Shown here piece by piece: positions 1 through 9,443 of a stretch of 64,000 nucleotides of DNA. Within the stretch, counting starts at the first letter, position 1. Every line of letters begins with the position of its first letter. The stretch is from positions 1-64,000 of the forward strand of contig WGUO01000007.1 of assembly GCA_014867205.1 (NCBI GenBank). The letters are read 5' to 3'. The translations under genes were made by a program, and so were the position numbers. Origin of the DNA: Muribaculaceae bacterium. GTDB lineage: Bacteria > Bacteroidota > Bacteroidia > Bacteroidales > Muribaculaceae. Below the pieces are notes generated by a model. That model did no database searches. It saw nothing but the letters and a program-made list of their open reading frames with translations, and had not been told where the DNA came from.

Positions 1-1290
1 TGTAGGAGTTGATGCTGAACGAGCCGTTTACCGTCACGTCGTATGCGGGCATCGTCTCGGGCAGGTTGTCCCAGCCTGAGAAACTGTAGCCCTCTTTCTC
101 GGGAACCTCCGGCACGATCTCTGCGCCATACTCGACCTCGACCTCCTTGTAGAGCTCGCCGTCAACCATATAGGTCAGTTTATAGATATTGACGGTATAC
201 GAGCCAAGAATCTCGATATCGTGGGCGGGCATCGTCTCGGGCACATCTTTCCAGCCGTCAAAGGTGTACCCCTCTTTCTCGGGTGCCTCGGGTGCGGTCA
301 CGGGCTGACCGAACTCGATAACGAGTGTCTCGATCACCTCGTCGCCGATCTTGAACACGGCGTTGTAGGCGTTGATCAGGAACGATCCGTTGACTGTCAC
401 GTCGTATGCGGGCATCGTAGCGGGAACTTCGTCCCAGCCTGAGAAGGTATAGCCCTCTTTCTCGGGTGCGGCCTCGGGAACAATCTCGGTGCCATAGTCT
501 ACCTCGTATTCCTTGTAGAACTCGCCATCAACCATATATGTAAGCTTATATGTGTTGACGGTGTATGAGCCAAGAATCTCGATGTCGTGGGCGGGCATTG
601 TCTCGGGCACATCCTGCCAGCCGTCGAAGGTGTATCCCTCCTTCTCGGGCGCGGCAGGTTCGGTGATGGACTCTCCGTACACAACTTCCACCGTGTCGAT
701 AATCTCATCGCCGATCTTGAATACTGCCTTGTACGAGTTGATGCTGAACTCTCCGGTGACTGTCACGTCACTGGCCGGCATCGTCTCGGGCAGGTTCTGC
801 CAGCCTGAGAAGGTGTAACCCTCTTTCTCGGGAAGCGCCTCGGGGGTGATGGCCGTGCCGTAGTCAACCTCGTATTCCTTGTACGTCTCGCCGTCTACCA
901 TATAGGTGAGTTTATATGTGTTGACGGTGTATGAGCCAAGTATCTCGATGTCGTGCGCGGGCATTGTCTCGGGCACATCCTTCCAGCCGTCGAAGGTGTA
1001 TCCCTCTTTCACGGGTGCATCGGGGGCGGTGACGGGCTGCATGTACTCGATAACCAGTGTCTCGGTGAATTCCTCGCCGATCTTGAACACTGCGTTATAT
1101 GAGTTGATGCTGAACGTTCCGCTGACTGTCACGTCGTTATAGGGCATCGTCTCTGGCACGTTATCCCATCCGGAGAAGGTGTAGCCCTCTTTCTCGGGTT
1201 CAGCCTCGGGCGTGATGGCCGCGAGGTAGTCAACATCGTACTCCTTGTACATCTCGCCGTCTACCATATAGGTGAGCTTATAGGTGTTGA
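1..1290 (-). repeat. Tandem 366-bp higher-order coding repeat
   Basis: The InlB module pair recurs with a 366-bp period; equivalent positions are 189, 555 and 921, and likewise 221 and 587. Copies are close to identical over long stretches, for example the segment coding PETMPAHDIEILGSYTVN. About three and a half units are visible and the array runs off the left edge. The period is an exact multiple of three, so gain or loss of units would keep the frame. Confidence 0.9.
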
Positions 1291-1912
1291 CAGCGAACTC
1301 TGCCTCAATGCTCAGGTCCTTCTCTACATAGATGTTTCTCGGGTTCTCGGTGTCGCCATCCGACCACTTCACGAAGTGATAGCCCCTGCGTGGAGATGCG
1401 GTAACTGTCAGCCAAGTCCTTTCGGGAATCAGTCCTCCGGCACCTTCGACCGTACCACCCTCTCCGGCGCTGATCTCGATATTGTAGTGGAGTATGATCT
1501 TTACCTTGTAGGGATCGGAGGGATAGCCGAGGCGGCCGTTAGACTCGAACTTGAATGACACATTGTGAACCGGCATTGTCTCACCGGTCGCGATGTTGTA
1601 GTACTTGAACGTCATGGTCTCGCCTTCGGCCACATTGCTGCGTACACGCATGTAGAGACATTGCTTGCCTTCACCAAGGTCAAGGACCTCACCGACACCG
1701 CGACATTCGTCGCCGCTGAACGCTCCCACCCAGTATTCCGAGTAGTCCATCGGTGTGTCGATGAATGAGACGTCAAGATAGAGGCTCATATCATAGCGGT
1801 AATCTGCCGGATTGACTGTCCACGGGGCCTCGGCTAACGCCGGGGCTCCGTTCAGGACAATCATCAGTAAGGCAATTATCGCATTTCTGAAATTGATAAT
1901 TGAATTTTTCAT
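1..1912 (-). CDS. Secreted InlB-type (Listeria-Bacteroides) repeat surface protein, 3' end outside window
   Basis: The frame is open from the ATG at 1912 to the window edge (637 codons), so the C-terminus is missing. It begins with a Sec signal peptide (MKNSIINFRNAIIALLMIV, then an Ala-Glu-Ala region). Next comes a roughly 110-residue domain with the motif AFSGDECRGVG, then a linker domain. From about residue 205 there are at least seven tandem modules of about 61 residues carrying EKEGYTFxGW and PETMPxxD. This is the signature of InlB B-repeats (Flg_new/Listeria-Bacteroides repeat), which form surface stalks. Modules alternate between two types (YKLTYMVDGE and YxAVFKIGDE), giving a 122-residue higher-order unit. 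It starts 15 bp after the stop of the 2498-residue gene, so it is probably cotranscribed. A T9SS sorting tail is expected beyond the window but cannot be seen. No enzymatic domain is visible; adhesion or display is inferred. Confidence 0.88.
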   Translation of the reverse strand, partial: MKNSIINFRNAIIALLMIVLNGAPALAEAPWTVNPADYRYDMSLYLDVSFIDTPMDYSEYWVGAFSGDECRGVGEVLDLGEGKQCLYMRVRSNVAEGETMTFKYYNIATGETMPVHNVSFKFESNGRLGYPSDPYKVKIILHYNIEISAGEGGTVEGAGGLIPERTWLTVTASPRRGYHFVKWSDGDTENPRNIYVEKDLSIEAEFAVNTYKLTYMVDGEMYKEYDVDYLAAITPEAEPEKEGYTFSGWDNVPETMPYNDVTVSGTFSINSYNAVFKIGEEFTETLVIEYMQPVTAPDAPVKEGYTFDGWKDVPETMPAHDIEILGSYTVNTYKLTYMVDGETYKEYEVDYGTAITPEALPEKEGYTFSGWQNLPETMPASDVTVTGEFSINSYKAVFKIGDEIIDTVEVVYGESITEPAAPEKEGYTFDGWQDVPETMPAHDIEILGSYTVNTYKLTYMVDGEFYKEYEVDYGTEIVPEAAPEKEGYTFSGWDEVPATMPAYDVTVNGSFLINAYNAVFKIGDEVIETLVIEFGQPVTAPEAPEKEGYTFDGWKDVPETMPAHDIEILGSYTVNIYKLTYMVDGELYKEVEVEYGAEIVPEVPEKEGYSFSGWDNLPETMPAYDVTVNGSFSINSY

Positions 1913-1927
1913 TTCTTGTCTGTTTGT

Positions 1928-4900
1928 TTAACGCACTGCTACCTTATGATAGGTATACTCTCCGTTGCCCTTGACAATCACGACATATGTGCCGTAAACA
2001 AGGCCGGATACTCTGATTCCGGATTCCGGTACGTTTGTCTCGCGTACAAGTTTCCTTCCGTCGATGTCGTATACCTCCACAAGTTCGATGTCTTCGGCAG
2101 CAATGCCTCGGATGCGGAGCATGTCGTTATCGACTGTCACTGTTATGTCGCCGCTGTAGGTCACGTCAGCGATTCCGCTGCCGTTGTTGATCGTGACGAC
2201 ATAGGGGTCAAAGATATCGCCGACTCCCTTCTCGTCGAGGTCGAGTGCCGCCTCGGTCTCGAAGCGGGTCTCTCCCGCAGCGTCGGTGACGCTGAACGTG
2301 ATCGGGTCGTTGACATTTCCATAGACATTCATCATGACCTTGCCCTCTACCACGCGTCCTACGCCACGGCACTCGGTGCCGCTGAAGGCTGCCACCTGGT
2401 ATTCCTCGTTGTCAAGCGGGCTGCAGTCTGTGCCCTGCAGTGTGGCCACTACAGGCATGATGGCCGGATATTTGTGGATATCCACTGCAAGCGCCGAGTT
2501 GTCGGCAATGCCGGGGGCATGTGTCGCTGATGCGTTGGAGACGATGTTGGTGTTGTAGACAACCTTCTTCTCCGACTGGCTCTGGTACATGTATCCCATT
2601 CCGGGCGACATGGTCTCGAGTGTGCCCACCCACTTCTCGCCGTCGAACTGTGCGAAGCCGTTCTGACCGACAATCATGTCGAGTGTCTCACATTCGGTAG
2701 TTGCAAGAGCCTCGTCGACGGTCATGGTCTGGGCGGCAGGGTATCCGAGCCAGTTCCAGCCTGCGGTCAGGCTGATCGGCGTGGCGGGATTCCATGCTAT
2801 GTCGCTCAGACGCTGACGGGCTGTCTCGGCCGATGTCTCGACCTTGTAGCTCTCGGGGGCGGTCATCTCGGTCAGGTTACCTACTAATCCGAGCTGCGGG
2901 TCGCGGATAACCTCTGCGGTCTGGCTAAGCATACGGCTCACGTTGCTGTCGGCAAATACCGTGCTTGCTGCAACGGGGTTGTCGAAGTTGTGCGAAATCC
3001 ATGTCCAGCCCTCGGGCATCTGGATATCCATGTCCGAACGCTTCACGGTGTAGTTGAACTCTACCGTCTCGGATACGTCGCGCTCGTCGGTGCCGACTGC
3101 GGTCATGGCGATGATCTTTGTATCCTCGTTGATCACGATGGGCACGGTGTATTTGCGGCGTGTACCCTCTGCGTCACACGGGCATGAGCCGTCGGTGGTG
3201 AACCAGATGGTTGCATCCTTTGAGTCTGTCTTCAGCTCGACCCTCGTGCCTCGGTATACTGCCGTGCCGCTTGCGCGCGACGCGGTCGGGGCCTCGGCCG
3301 TGATTATCTCGGTAACGACATCCACGGCGCATGAGCCGATGGCTGTCACATCGTCGATGGTGAAGCTGAGCTGGGTGCGTCCCGGTATTCCGCCAGTCAC
3401 TCTCACAACCGCCTTGCCCTCGGCGTCAAGTACTGCCTCCTTGGTGTCGATGGTGGCGATCAGGTCTGACGAGTTGGCGATGCGGAGCGTACGGCCCGCG
3501 GCTGCGTCAAACGGAACAGCGAATACTGTCACCTCCTTGGCGCCACCATAGAGCACCTTAACGTCGTCGGCATAGATGGTCTGCACCTCTTTCTCAACGT
3601 CGAGTACCTGGGTATAGGTCTCGGTCATCGGGATGCCTGCGTATGAGAGGACGTTGCGGCTTACGGTGAGGCGAACCTCGCCTGTCGTTGTGCTCAGTGC
3701 CTGCTCTGGCACGAAGCGTACACGCGACGCATATCTTACAGCCTCGGTATCCTCCTCGCTCGCATATTCGTCGGCAAGCGCCTCGTCTACCAGGCGGATC
3801 TCTCCGAGGAGTTTCTCTCCGTTGGCTGTCACATAGATGTTGTCGGTGGTCAGTGTCGAGATGTCCATGAACTTGTCGAACTTGACCTCGATACCCTCCT
3901 CATAGGCGCGTGCCTCCGTCACCTCGGGCTGCTTGTTCTGGGTGATACCGATGTTGACGTCAAGCTGCGGGGGCGGAACGGGAAGCCACTCGCTGTATGC
4001 GGTGACGTAGCCATCCTTCTCGAACCTGACCTGCCAGAGTCCCTGGGGAACATCCCAGCGGTACATACCGTTCTCGTCTGTAAAGAGCGGGTTGCTCTGG
4101 GCGTACTCCTCGGCGTTCCAGAGCATGATCTCCTCATACGGATCGCCGTACATGTTCTCCTTGATCTCCTTGTAGTAGATGGTTGCCTGAACACCCTCGA
4201 CACGGTTCTCGGGCACAGCCTCATAAACGTATCCCGACGGGTCAAGTATCGGGTCTATAGGCTCTGAGTCGGGTTCCGGAGGATTTGTCGGGCCTGCGCC
4301 GCAGTCACCGGGTATTTCGACATATTCCATCGTCTCGGTCGTGTAGCGCTTGCTGGAGAAGCGTATGCGACGCAGTGTGCCGAGTATCGTCTTAGCAGGA
4401 ATATACATGCCGGGGGGCACGAGCTTCGGATTGATGAAGATGGTGTTGGCCACCAGCGTAGAGGTGATGATATTGACGTATTCGTCAAGATGATCGGTGT
4501 GCTTGATGTATTCCTCGACATTCATGCAGCGTCCCTCGTCGAAGTAAACTCGATAGAATGTGCGCCACTGGCCCATTATGGTCGAGGATACAAGCTCGGT
4601 TGACACTTGCTCGTTCTCCTCGCATATCAGACGGATTACGGCTATCTGAGTCCTTCCGTTCTTGCCACGCTTGATTATGACTATCTCTCTTCCATCGTTC
4701 TTGGTGAGAATCTTTGTGTCAGAATCGACAACGTCTTCATCATCCTCGGGTACATAGTCTGAGTCATCCTCAAGATTGGTGTCCTCCTTATAACCCTGAT
4801 GTACATATTTGTCGACGACTTCCTCAACCGTTTCATCGGTCTCTGATGACTCTATCTCACCCAGAGTGTCGCCGTTGCCGTCGATATAGTCTGTGATTGA

Positions 4901-7900
4901 TACGCCATCCTCGTTGGTGATTGTGCCGTTGATCTTGATGTCTCCTACATACTGGTTGATCAGCAGGTTGTAGTCGGCGTCTTCAGCCATATCGAACATC
5001 ATGTTCTCAACCTTGACGGCTACACTTGTCGGCAGGGCATTCGAAGAGAACTGGTCAACTGCCACCCAGCAGTCCTGTGCAGCGTTGTATTCCGTGCGAA
5101 TCAGTCTCGACGAACCGTCGGAAGTATTGATCTTAAGCCATACGGCGGGGATCAGTTTCAGGTCTCGGTATGATACCCGCACCAGGAACGTCATGTCGGT
5201 CGTGGTGTAGAAGTCATACTGTCTCGGGTTCACTGTACCATCCTCAAAGTTCCAGATCACGCTGTACTGCTTGTGGTTCCATCCGTTCAGGAAGGTCATC
5301 TCCACATTCTGTACCGTAACCTCGTAGGGATTATACATGACATCGCAGCTTTCCGACTCGAGCTTGGGCGATCCATCGGATAAGAACTCCGCGTATACCG
5401 TATGGTGCGAGAAGTTCTCGGGTGCAACCAGTGTACATTCTGTCGACCAGTTTCCTGCGCCATTGGCTTTCGTCTCTGCCGACATCACGCCATCTATAAA
5501 TACCCTGACTGTCGCATGGCCGCGCGCTGTTCCGGATACACGGAATGTCTCGCTGGCTGTTGACGAGGGCACTACTATCTCGATATCCTTGACCATTGAC
5601 TGTGCGGTTCCGATGGGCTGGGTCACTGTGCGGCCGTCGTAGTCGAATACTATCGACGCGGAGGCGCTGAACTCTCCGCCCTTGGTCGGGATGACGCAGA
5701 AACGTGTCTGAACATTGTATTTGTCACCGAGCTGAATGGTCAGACGCCGGTTGTCGAGCGTGTAGGGCATCAGGTTCGGTCCCTGTACCACCGACTGCTC
5801 CACGAAGTCGCATGCCTCGGGCAGGTCTACCACCAGCGCAACATTGCTGACGCCATCCTTATATACTCCCTTGAAGTCTATTACTGAACGGAGTGTCAGG
5901 TAGGCACCGGTCGTGATGCTGCTCTTGTTGGCGGTGAAGCCGGTGTTGTCGTTGGTGTAGTAGAAGAGGCTCTCGTCGAATGCGGGAATCTCAGCGTTCT
6001 TCACCTCCGCAAGTTTGCCGGTCTCGACTGTCACTGCGTTCTTCACGTAGTCCTTGCCCTCGGTAAGTCCGATCTCGGCGAAGTTGGCGAGTCGGAGTAT
6101 CGAGTTCATCAGGTCTGACTGACCCATCGTCACGAGTGTGTACTCGCCGTCGGCAAGCTCGCTGAAGAGTGTCTTGGCCTCGTTGTAGGCCTGCTTCTTG
6201 ATCAGCTCGCCGTTCGAGCCGTAGAGCATGGCGGTGACTGCGGGATTCTCGGTCATCTCATATGATGCCGATATGCCACCCTTGCCGATGATGTCGAATG
6301 TCACCTCGGCACGCTGGTCTTCACCAATGGTCACGGTCTTGATGATGGGATTGAAGGCGCCTGTCTTCGAGGTCGCTGTCAGTCTCAGTTCGTCGCCGGT
6401 GTTGATGTTCTCGTCAAGCACTGCCAGCACGGGATACTGCATAGAGACCTCGGGATGCTCGCGGCCCTGTGTCACGTTGTAGACGCTGACTGCCACATTC
6501 TGATAGTCTGAATAAGTATCCAGAACCTCTTCCGATCCGGCTGCCTTGTAGGTGAAGCCGTAGCTGACGCGTGCGCCGACTATCGAGCGGAGGGTCTTCG
6601 TGCCGAGGTCGACTGTATTGGCGGCTGCCTCGAAAGCCCCGACGGTCTCGTTGACGTTGACACACTCGATTGCTGCGTATGTCATGCGTGTCTCTGATGC
6701 GTCAAGTACGTTCATCTTCCAGAGACCCTCATTGTCGGTCTTGGCAGTAAAGGTCTTGTTGTACTTGCCGTTGAGTGTCTGCACTGCCGATACTGATGCG
6801 CCTGTGAGGGGTGAGTTGTCGCCGTCGACCACCTTACCGGTAAGTTCGATCGTACGGAAGGGCACGAGGCGTATCTCACAGGTGTTGTCGGTGTCGCTGA
6901 CGGTGAACTCTACATCCTCGGGGCTGGCGTATGCTGCGCCTAACTTGTCACCGAGCGATACGCGGCATATCAGTTTCTGGCCGTCGGGTATCTCGCCGAG
7001 CGAGACTGCCTTGCGCAGGTATGTCACCGTGCCGTCGGCAAGCGGCTTCAGCCACTCGACTGATGTCTGCTCGGTGACATCGTTGCCCTCGGCGTCAACC
7101 ACCTTGGCAAAGACGCTGTGAAGCGTCTTCATGTTGTCGAAGGTCACCTCAAGGTCATGGTCGGGTATCGTCACGTTCTCGATGCGGCCGATCTCGAGTC
7201 CTGCCTGCGACAGCACGTAGATGTTGTACTGCTCGTCTTTCTGCAGACCGTTGAAGGTGTACAGGAGTCGGTCTGAGACCACATACTTCTGGCGAATACC
7301 TGAGTTGACGTTGACTATCTCAAGCGAGTTGTGCTTGTAGCGGCCATCGGCTGCGTCTGCGGGCAGATTCACCTGAAGCACATGCACGTCATTGGTGATG
7401 GGCATGATGGTGAAGTCCTTCCAGTACTCGGCGTTGCTGTAAAGCTCGATTGCCTCCTTGGGTACAAACACAGTGCAGTTATCCTTGTTGGTGAAGCCGG
7501 AGAATGTGTAACTGCTGCATACCGGAGGCTCAAGCGCATACACTGTCAATGAGGCCAGATTGGAGCATCCGTTGAACACATACGAATCCAGGTTGGTTAT
7601 TGCCGATGACAGCAGGACACTCGATACCAAGGTGTTCTGGAATGAGTATCCCGGAATCGTGGTCACACCGCCGACCCTCGACAGATCCATCGTGGCTGCG
7701 TTGCTGAGATCGCGTACAGCGCCTATGTCACTGCTGTTTATCTTCCCCTTGACGATAATGCTGCTCACGTTGCTCTTGTCAGCGCCGTTAAGGACATTGC
7801 GGATAGCCTGGTACAGATTGCCAGGCTCGAAGTCATCCATGATCAGCTGGCCGGTCGTCGGGTTGTAGTAGTTGGCGTTCGGGTTGGAGGGTGACGACGG

Positions 7901-9424
7901 GTCGTACACGAAGAGTCCCACCACCTGTGCGCCGGCATCGGTCATGGTGCCATACAGATAGTTGCTCGTCTCCTCCTGAGCTACTCCGTTTACCAGCCAT
8001 CCCTTGAACTTATAGCCCTCATTGGCCCAGGCTTGAACATTATACGAGTCTCCGAACGGAACCTCCGTGGCCGATGTGTAGAAGTATCCTGCACCCGGGG
8101 GGAAGGCTGTGGCCGTAAGCGGATGAAGCAGTTTCGGCTGGTCGGGGTCTGTTGGATCTGCCGGATTATAGCGGAAGTTGGCCGTCAGCACCACATCTTG
8201 CGCCGGCATCGTGAAGTTATCGCGATAACTGCCGCTTATTTCCTCGCCGTCGAGGGTCCAGTTGACGAACTCATATGAGTTCTTCTGGCTGGCCTGTATG
8301 CTGGTGATCGTTCCGGCGGGATATTCGCCCTCGCCATAGAGGTAGCATGATCCTACGGGATTGGATACCAGTGTCAGTTTGTACTTCTTCGTGGTGTCGC
8401 CGGGCTGCGGATCTGAGGGCGACGCGGGATTGTATTCCACGTTTATAACCAGATCTGCTGCTGAGGCAGGCATCACGAAACCGAAATACCTGTCGGTGCT
8501 TACTACGTTGCCGTTTACTGTGACATTCTTAAATTCGTATCCGGAATTGACACCAATCTCAAGATAGACCTCTGTGCCATCAGTTATATATACTGTTTTT
8601 TCGCCCTGGATATTCCCGTATTCGGAGTTGGTGCTATAGTATACATAACTTATGCCACCCTTGTTGGAGAACTTGAAATTCAGCGGATGCTTGGCCAGGA
8701 AATGATATTTCGCCGTGGTGACGTTGCTCGTGCCGTTGTCGGTCACGACCACCGCCTTGACGGTGACATCCATTCCTGCCGGAATCATTATGGGCGACGC
8801 GTACACATTGCCGTTTGTCGCACTCGGCTCGGTGCCGTTGAGCGTGTAGTATATCGTACCCGCAGGCTCGTTGGGGTCGGTGATGGTCAGTGAGAAGTCC
8901 TCATAGAAATCGCCTGACTTTTTCGAGAATACCGGTGCCTTGACCTGATTCTGGTCCTGGTTCTCGAAGATGTCTGTCAACCCGCTGTAGGCAGCGTAGG
9001 CACCCCCGTCATAGAAATCGAGGTCATCGGTCTGTTCGTTGCCCAGACCGGCGTTGAAAATGATCATCGGGGAAGAATAATCACTATCAGCCGTAAAGGT
9101 AAGTACGTAATATTCCTTACCGTTGATAACCTCGGTATCCTTCAGTTCCATTCCGCACCAGCTTCCGAATAACTCGACGCCGGTTTCGCCGTCCCACATG
9201 TACACATATACTTGTGACCATCGGGAATCGGAATTGTCGAAGTATGCCCTGTAGGTCTGTCCGGCCACCAGGGGCGCGTACTCGGCTGTCACCCGCGCCG
9301 GGGCCGAGGCCCGCGCGGGGCTGCCCGTGGCTGACCGCGCCGACACCGTGCCCGGCACGGCCCATCCTGCAAGCAGCAGGATGAGCAGAGCCAGTGTACG
9401 TTGCATTTGATTCTTATATTTCAT
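1928..9424 (-). CDS. Giant multidomain secreted surface protein with T9SS C-terminal sorting tail (2498 aa)
   Basis: The signal peptide is MKYKNQMQRTLALLILLLAG with cleavage near VSA. Domains in order, approximate residues: a starch-binding module 26-like domain (45-150; YFDNSDSRW, IIFNAG, QTDDLDFYDGG), a chitobiase-type beta-sandwich (160-245; IYYTLNGTEP), three bacterial-repeat domains with FxxW-like cores (250-520), and a BspA-type leucine-rich segment (545-690). These are followed by a carboxypeptidase-regulatory-like domain (865), a long beta-rich stretch with an acidic patch (about 1560), a second regulatory-like domain (1730-1835; DPSGYVYEAVPENRVEG), a Big_5-like domain (1838), a second chitobiase-like domain (2050), an AFSGTECRGVG module (2348) and a Por-secretion tail (2448-2498; VEVYDIDGRKL, GLVYGTYVV). 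It is probably secreted by T9SS and anchored on the cell surface. The ligand is unknown; the CBM26-like domain hints at glycan binding. It lies 19 bp downstream of the LRR gene and 15 bp upstream of the InlB-repeat gene. Confidence 0.9.
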   Translation of the reverse strand: MKYKNQMQRTLALLILLLAGWAVPGTVSARSATGSPARASAPARVTAEYAPLVAGQTYRAYFDNSDSRWSQVYVYMWDGETGVELFGSWCGMELKDTEVINGKEYYVLTFTADSDYSSPMIIFNAGLGNEQTDDLDFYDGGAYAAYSGLTDIFENQDQNQVKAPVFSKKSGDFYEDFSLTITDPNEPAGTIYYTLNGTEPSATNGNVYASPIMIPAGMDVTVKAVVVTDNGTSNVTTAKYHFLAKHPLNFKFSNKGGISYVYYSTNSEYGNIQGEKTVYITDGTEVYLEIGVNSGYEFKNVTVNGNVVSTDRYFGFVMPASAADLVINVEYNPASPSDPQPGDTTKKYKLTLVSNPVGSCYLYGEGEYPAGTITSIQASQKNSYEFVNWTLDGEEISGSYRDNFTMPAQDVVLTANFRYNPADPTDPDQPKLLHPLTATAFPPGAGYFYTSATEVPFGDSYNVQAWANEGYKFKGWLVNGVAQEETSNYLYGTMTDAGAQVVGLFVYDPSSPSNPNANYYNPTTGQLIMDDFEPGNLYQAIRNVLNGADKSNVSSIIVKGKINSSDIGAVRDLSNAATMDLSRVGGVTTIPGYSFQNTLVSSVLLSSAITNLDSYVFNGCSNLASLTVYALEPPVCSSYTFSGFTNKDNCTVFVPKEAIELYSNAEYWKDFTIMPITNDVHVLQVNLPADAADGRYKHNSLEIVNVNSGIRQKYVVSDRLLYTFNGLQKDEQYNIYVLSQAGLEIGRIENVTIPDHDLEVTFDNMKTLHSVFAKVVDAEGNDVTEQTSVEWLKPLADGTVTYLRKAVSLGEIPDGQKLICRVSLGDKLGAAYASPEDVEFTVSDTDNTCEIRLVPFRTIELTGKVVDGDNSPLTGASVSAVQTLNGKYNKTFTAKTDNEGLWKMNVLDASETRMTYAAIECVNVNETVGAFEAAANTVDLGTKTLRSIVGARVSYGFTYKAAGSEEVLDTYSDYQNVAVSVYNVTQGREHPEVSMQYPVLAVLDENINTGDELRLTATSKTGAFNPIIKTVTIGEDQRAEVTFDIIGKGGISASYEMTENPAVTAMLYGSNGELIKKQAYNEAKTLFSELADGEYTLVTMGQSDLMNSILRLANFAEIGLTEGKDYVKNAVTVETGKLAEVKNAEIPAFDESLFYYTNDNTGFTANKSSITTGAYLTLRSVIDFKGVYKDGVSNVALVVDLPEACDFVEQSVVQGPNLMPYTLDNRRLTIQLGDKYNVQTRFCVIPTKGGEFSASASIVFDYDGRTVTQPIGTAQSMVKDIEIVVPSSTASETFRVSGTARGHATVRVFIDGVMSAETKANGAGNWSTECTLVAPENFSHHTVYAEFLSDGSPKLESESCDVMYNPYEVTVQNVEMTFLNGWNHKQYSVIWNFEDGTVNPRQYDFYTTTDMTFLVRVSYRDLKLIPAVWLKINTSDGSSRLIRTEYNAAQDCWVAVDQFSSNALPTSVAVKVENMMFDMAEDADYNLLINQYVGDIKINGTITNEDGVSITDYIDGNGDTLGEIESSETDETVEEVVDKYVHQGYKEDTNLEDDSDYVPEDDEDVVDSDTKILTKNDGREIVIIKRGKNGRTQIAVIRLICEENEQVSTELVSSTIMGQWRTFYRVYFDEGRCMNVEEYIKHTDHLDEYVNIITSTLVANTIFINPKLVPPGMYIPAKTILGTLRRIRFSSKRYTTETMEYVEIPGDCGAGPTNPPEPDSEPIDPILDPSGYVYEAVPENRVEGVQATIYYKEIKENMYGDPYEEIMLWNAEEYAQSNPLFTDENGMYRWDVPQGLWQVRFEKDGYVTAYSEWLPVPPPQLDVNIGITQNKQPEVTEARAYEEGIEVKFDKFMDISTLTTDNIYVTANGEKLLGEIRLVDEALADEYASEEDTEAVRYASRVRFVPEQALSTTTGEVRLTVSRNVLSYAGIPMTETYTQVLDVEKEVQTIYADDVKVLYGGAKEVTVFAVPFDAAAGRTLRIANSSDLIATIDTKEAVLDAEGKAVVRVTGGIPGRTQLSFTIDDVTAIGSCAVDVVTEIITAEAPTASRASGTAVYRGTRVELKTDSKDATIWFTTDGSCPCDAEGTRRKYTVPIVINEDTKIIAMTAVGTDERDVSETVEFNYTVKRSDMDIQMPEGWTWISHNFDNPVAASTVFADSNVSRMLSQTAEVIRDPQLGLVGNLTEMTAPESYKVETSAETARQRLSDIAWNPATPISLTAGWNWLGYPAAQTMTVDEALATTECETLDMIVGQNGFAQFDGEKWVGTLETMSPGMGYMYQSQSEKKVVYNTNIVSNASATHAPGIADNSALAVDIHKYPAIMPVVATLQGTDCSPLDNEEYQVAAFSGTECRGVGRVVEGKVMMNVYGNVNDPITFSVTDAAGETRFETEAALDLDEKGVGDIFDPYVVTINNGSGIADVTYSGDITVTVDNDMLRIRGIAAEDIELVEVYDIDGRKLVRETNVPESGIRVSGLVYGTYVVIVKGNGEYTYHKVAVR

Positions 9425-9443
9425 CTTAAAGGTCGATCTTAAG

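Noticed and set aside
1..1290. Possible CRISPR array, because of regular repeats
   Set aside because: The period is 366 bp, the sequence is an open reading frame throughout, and the repeats encode InlB modules.
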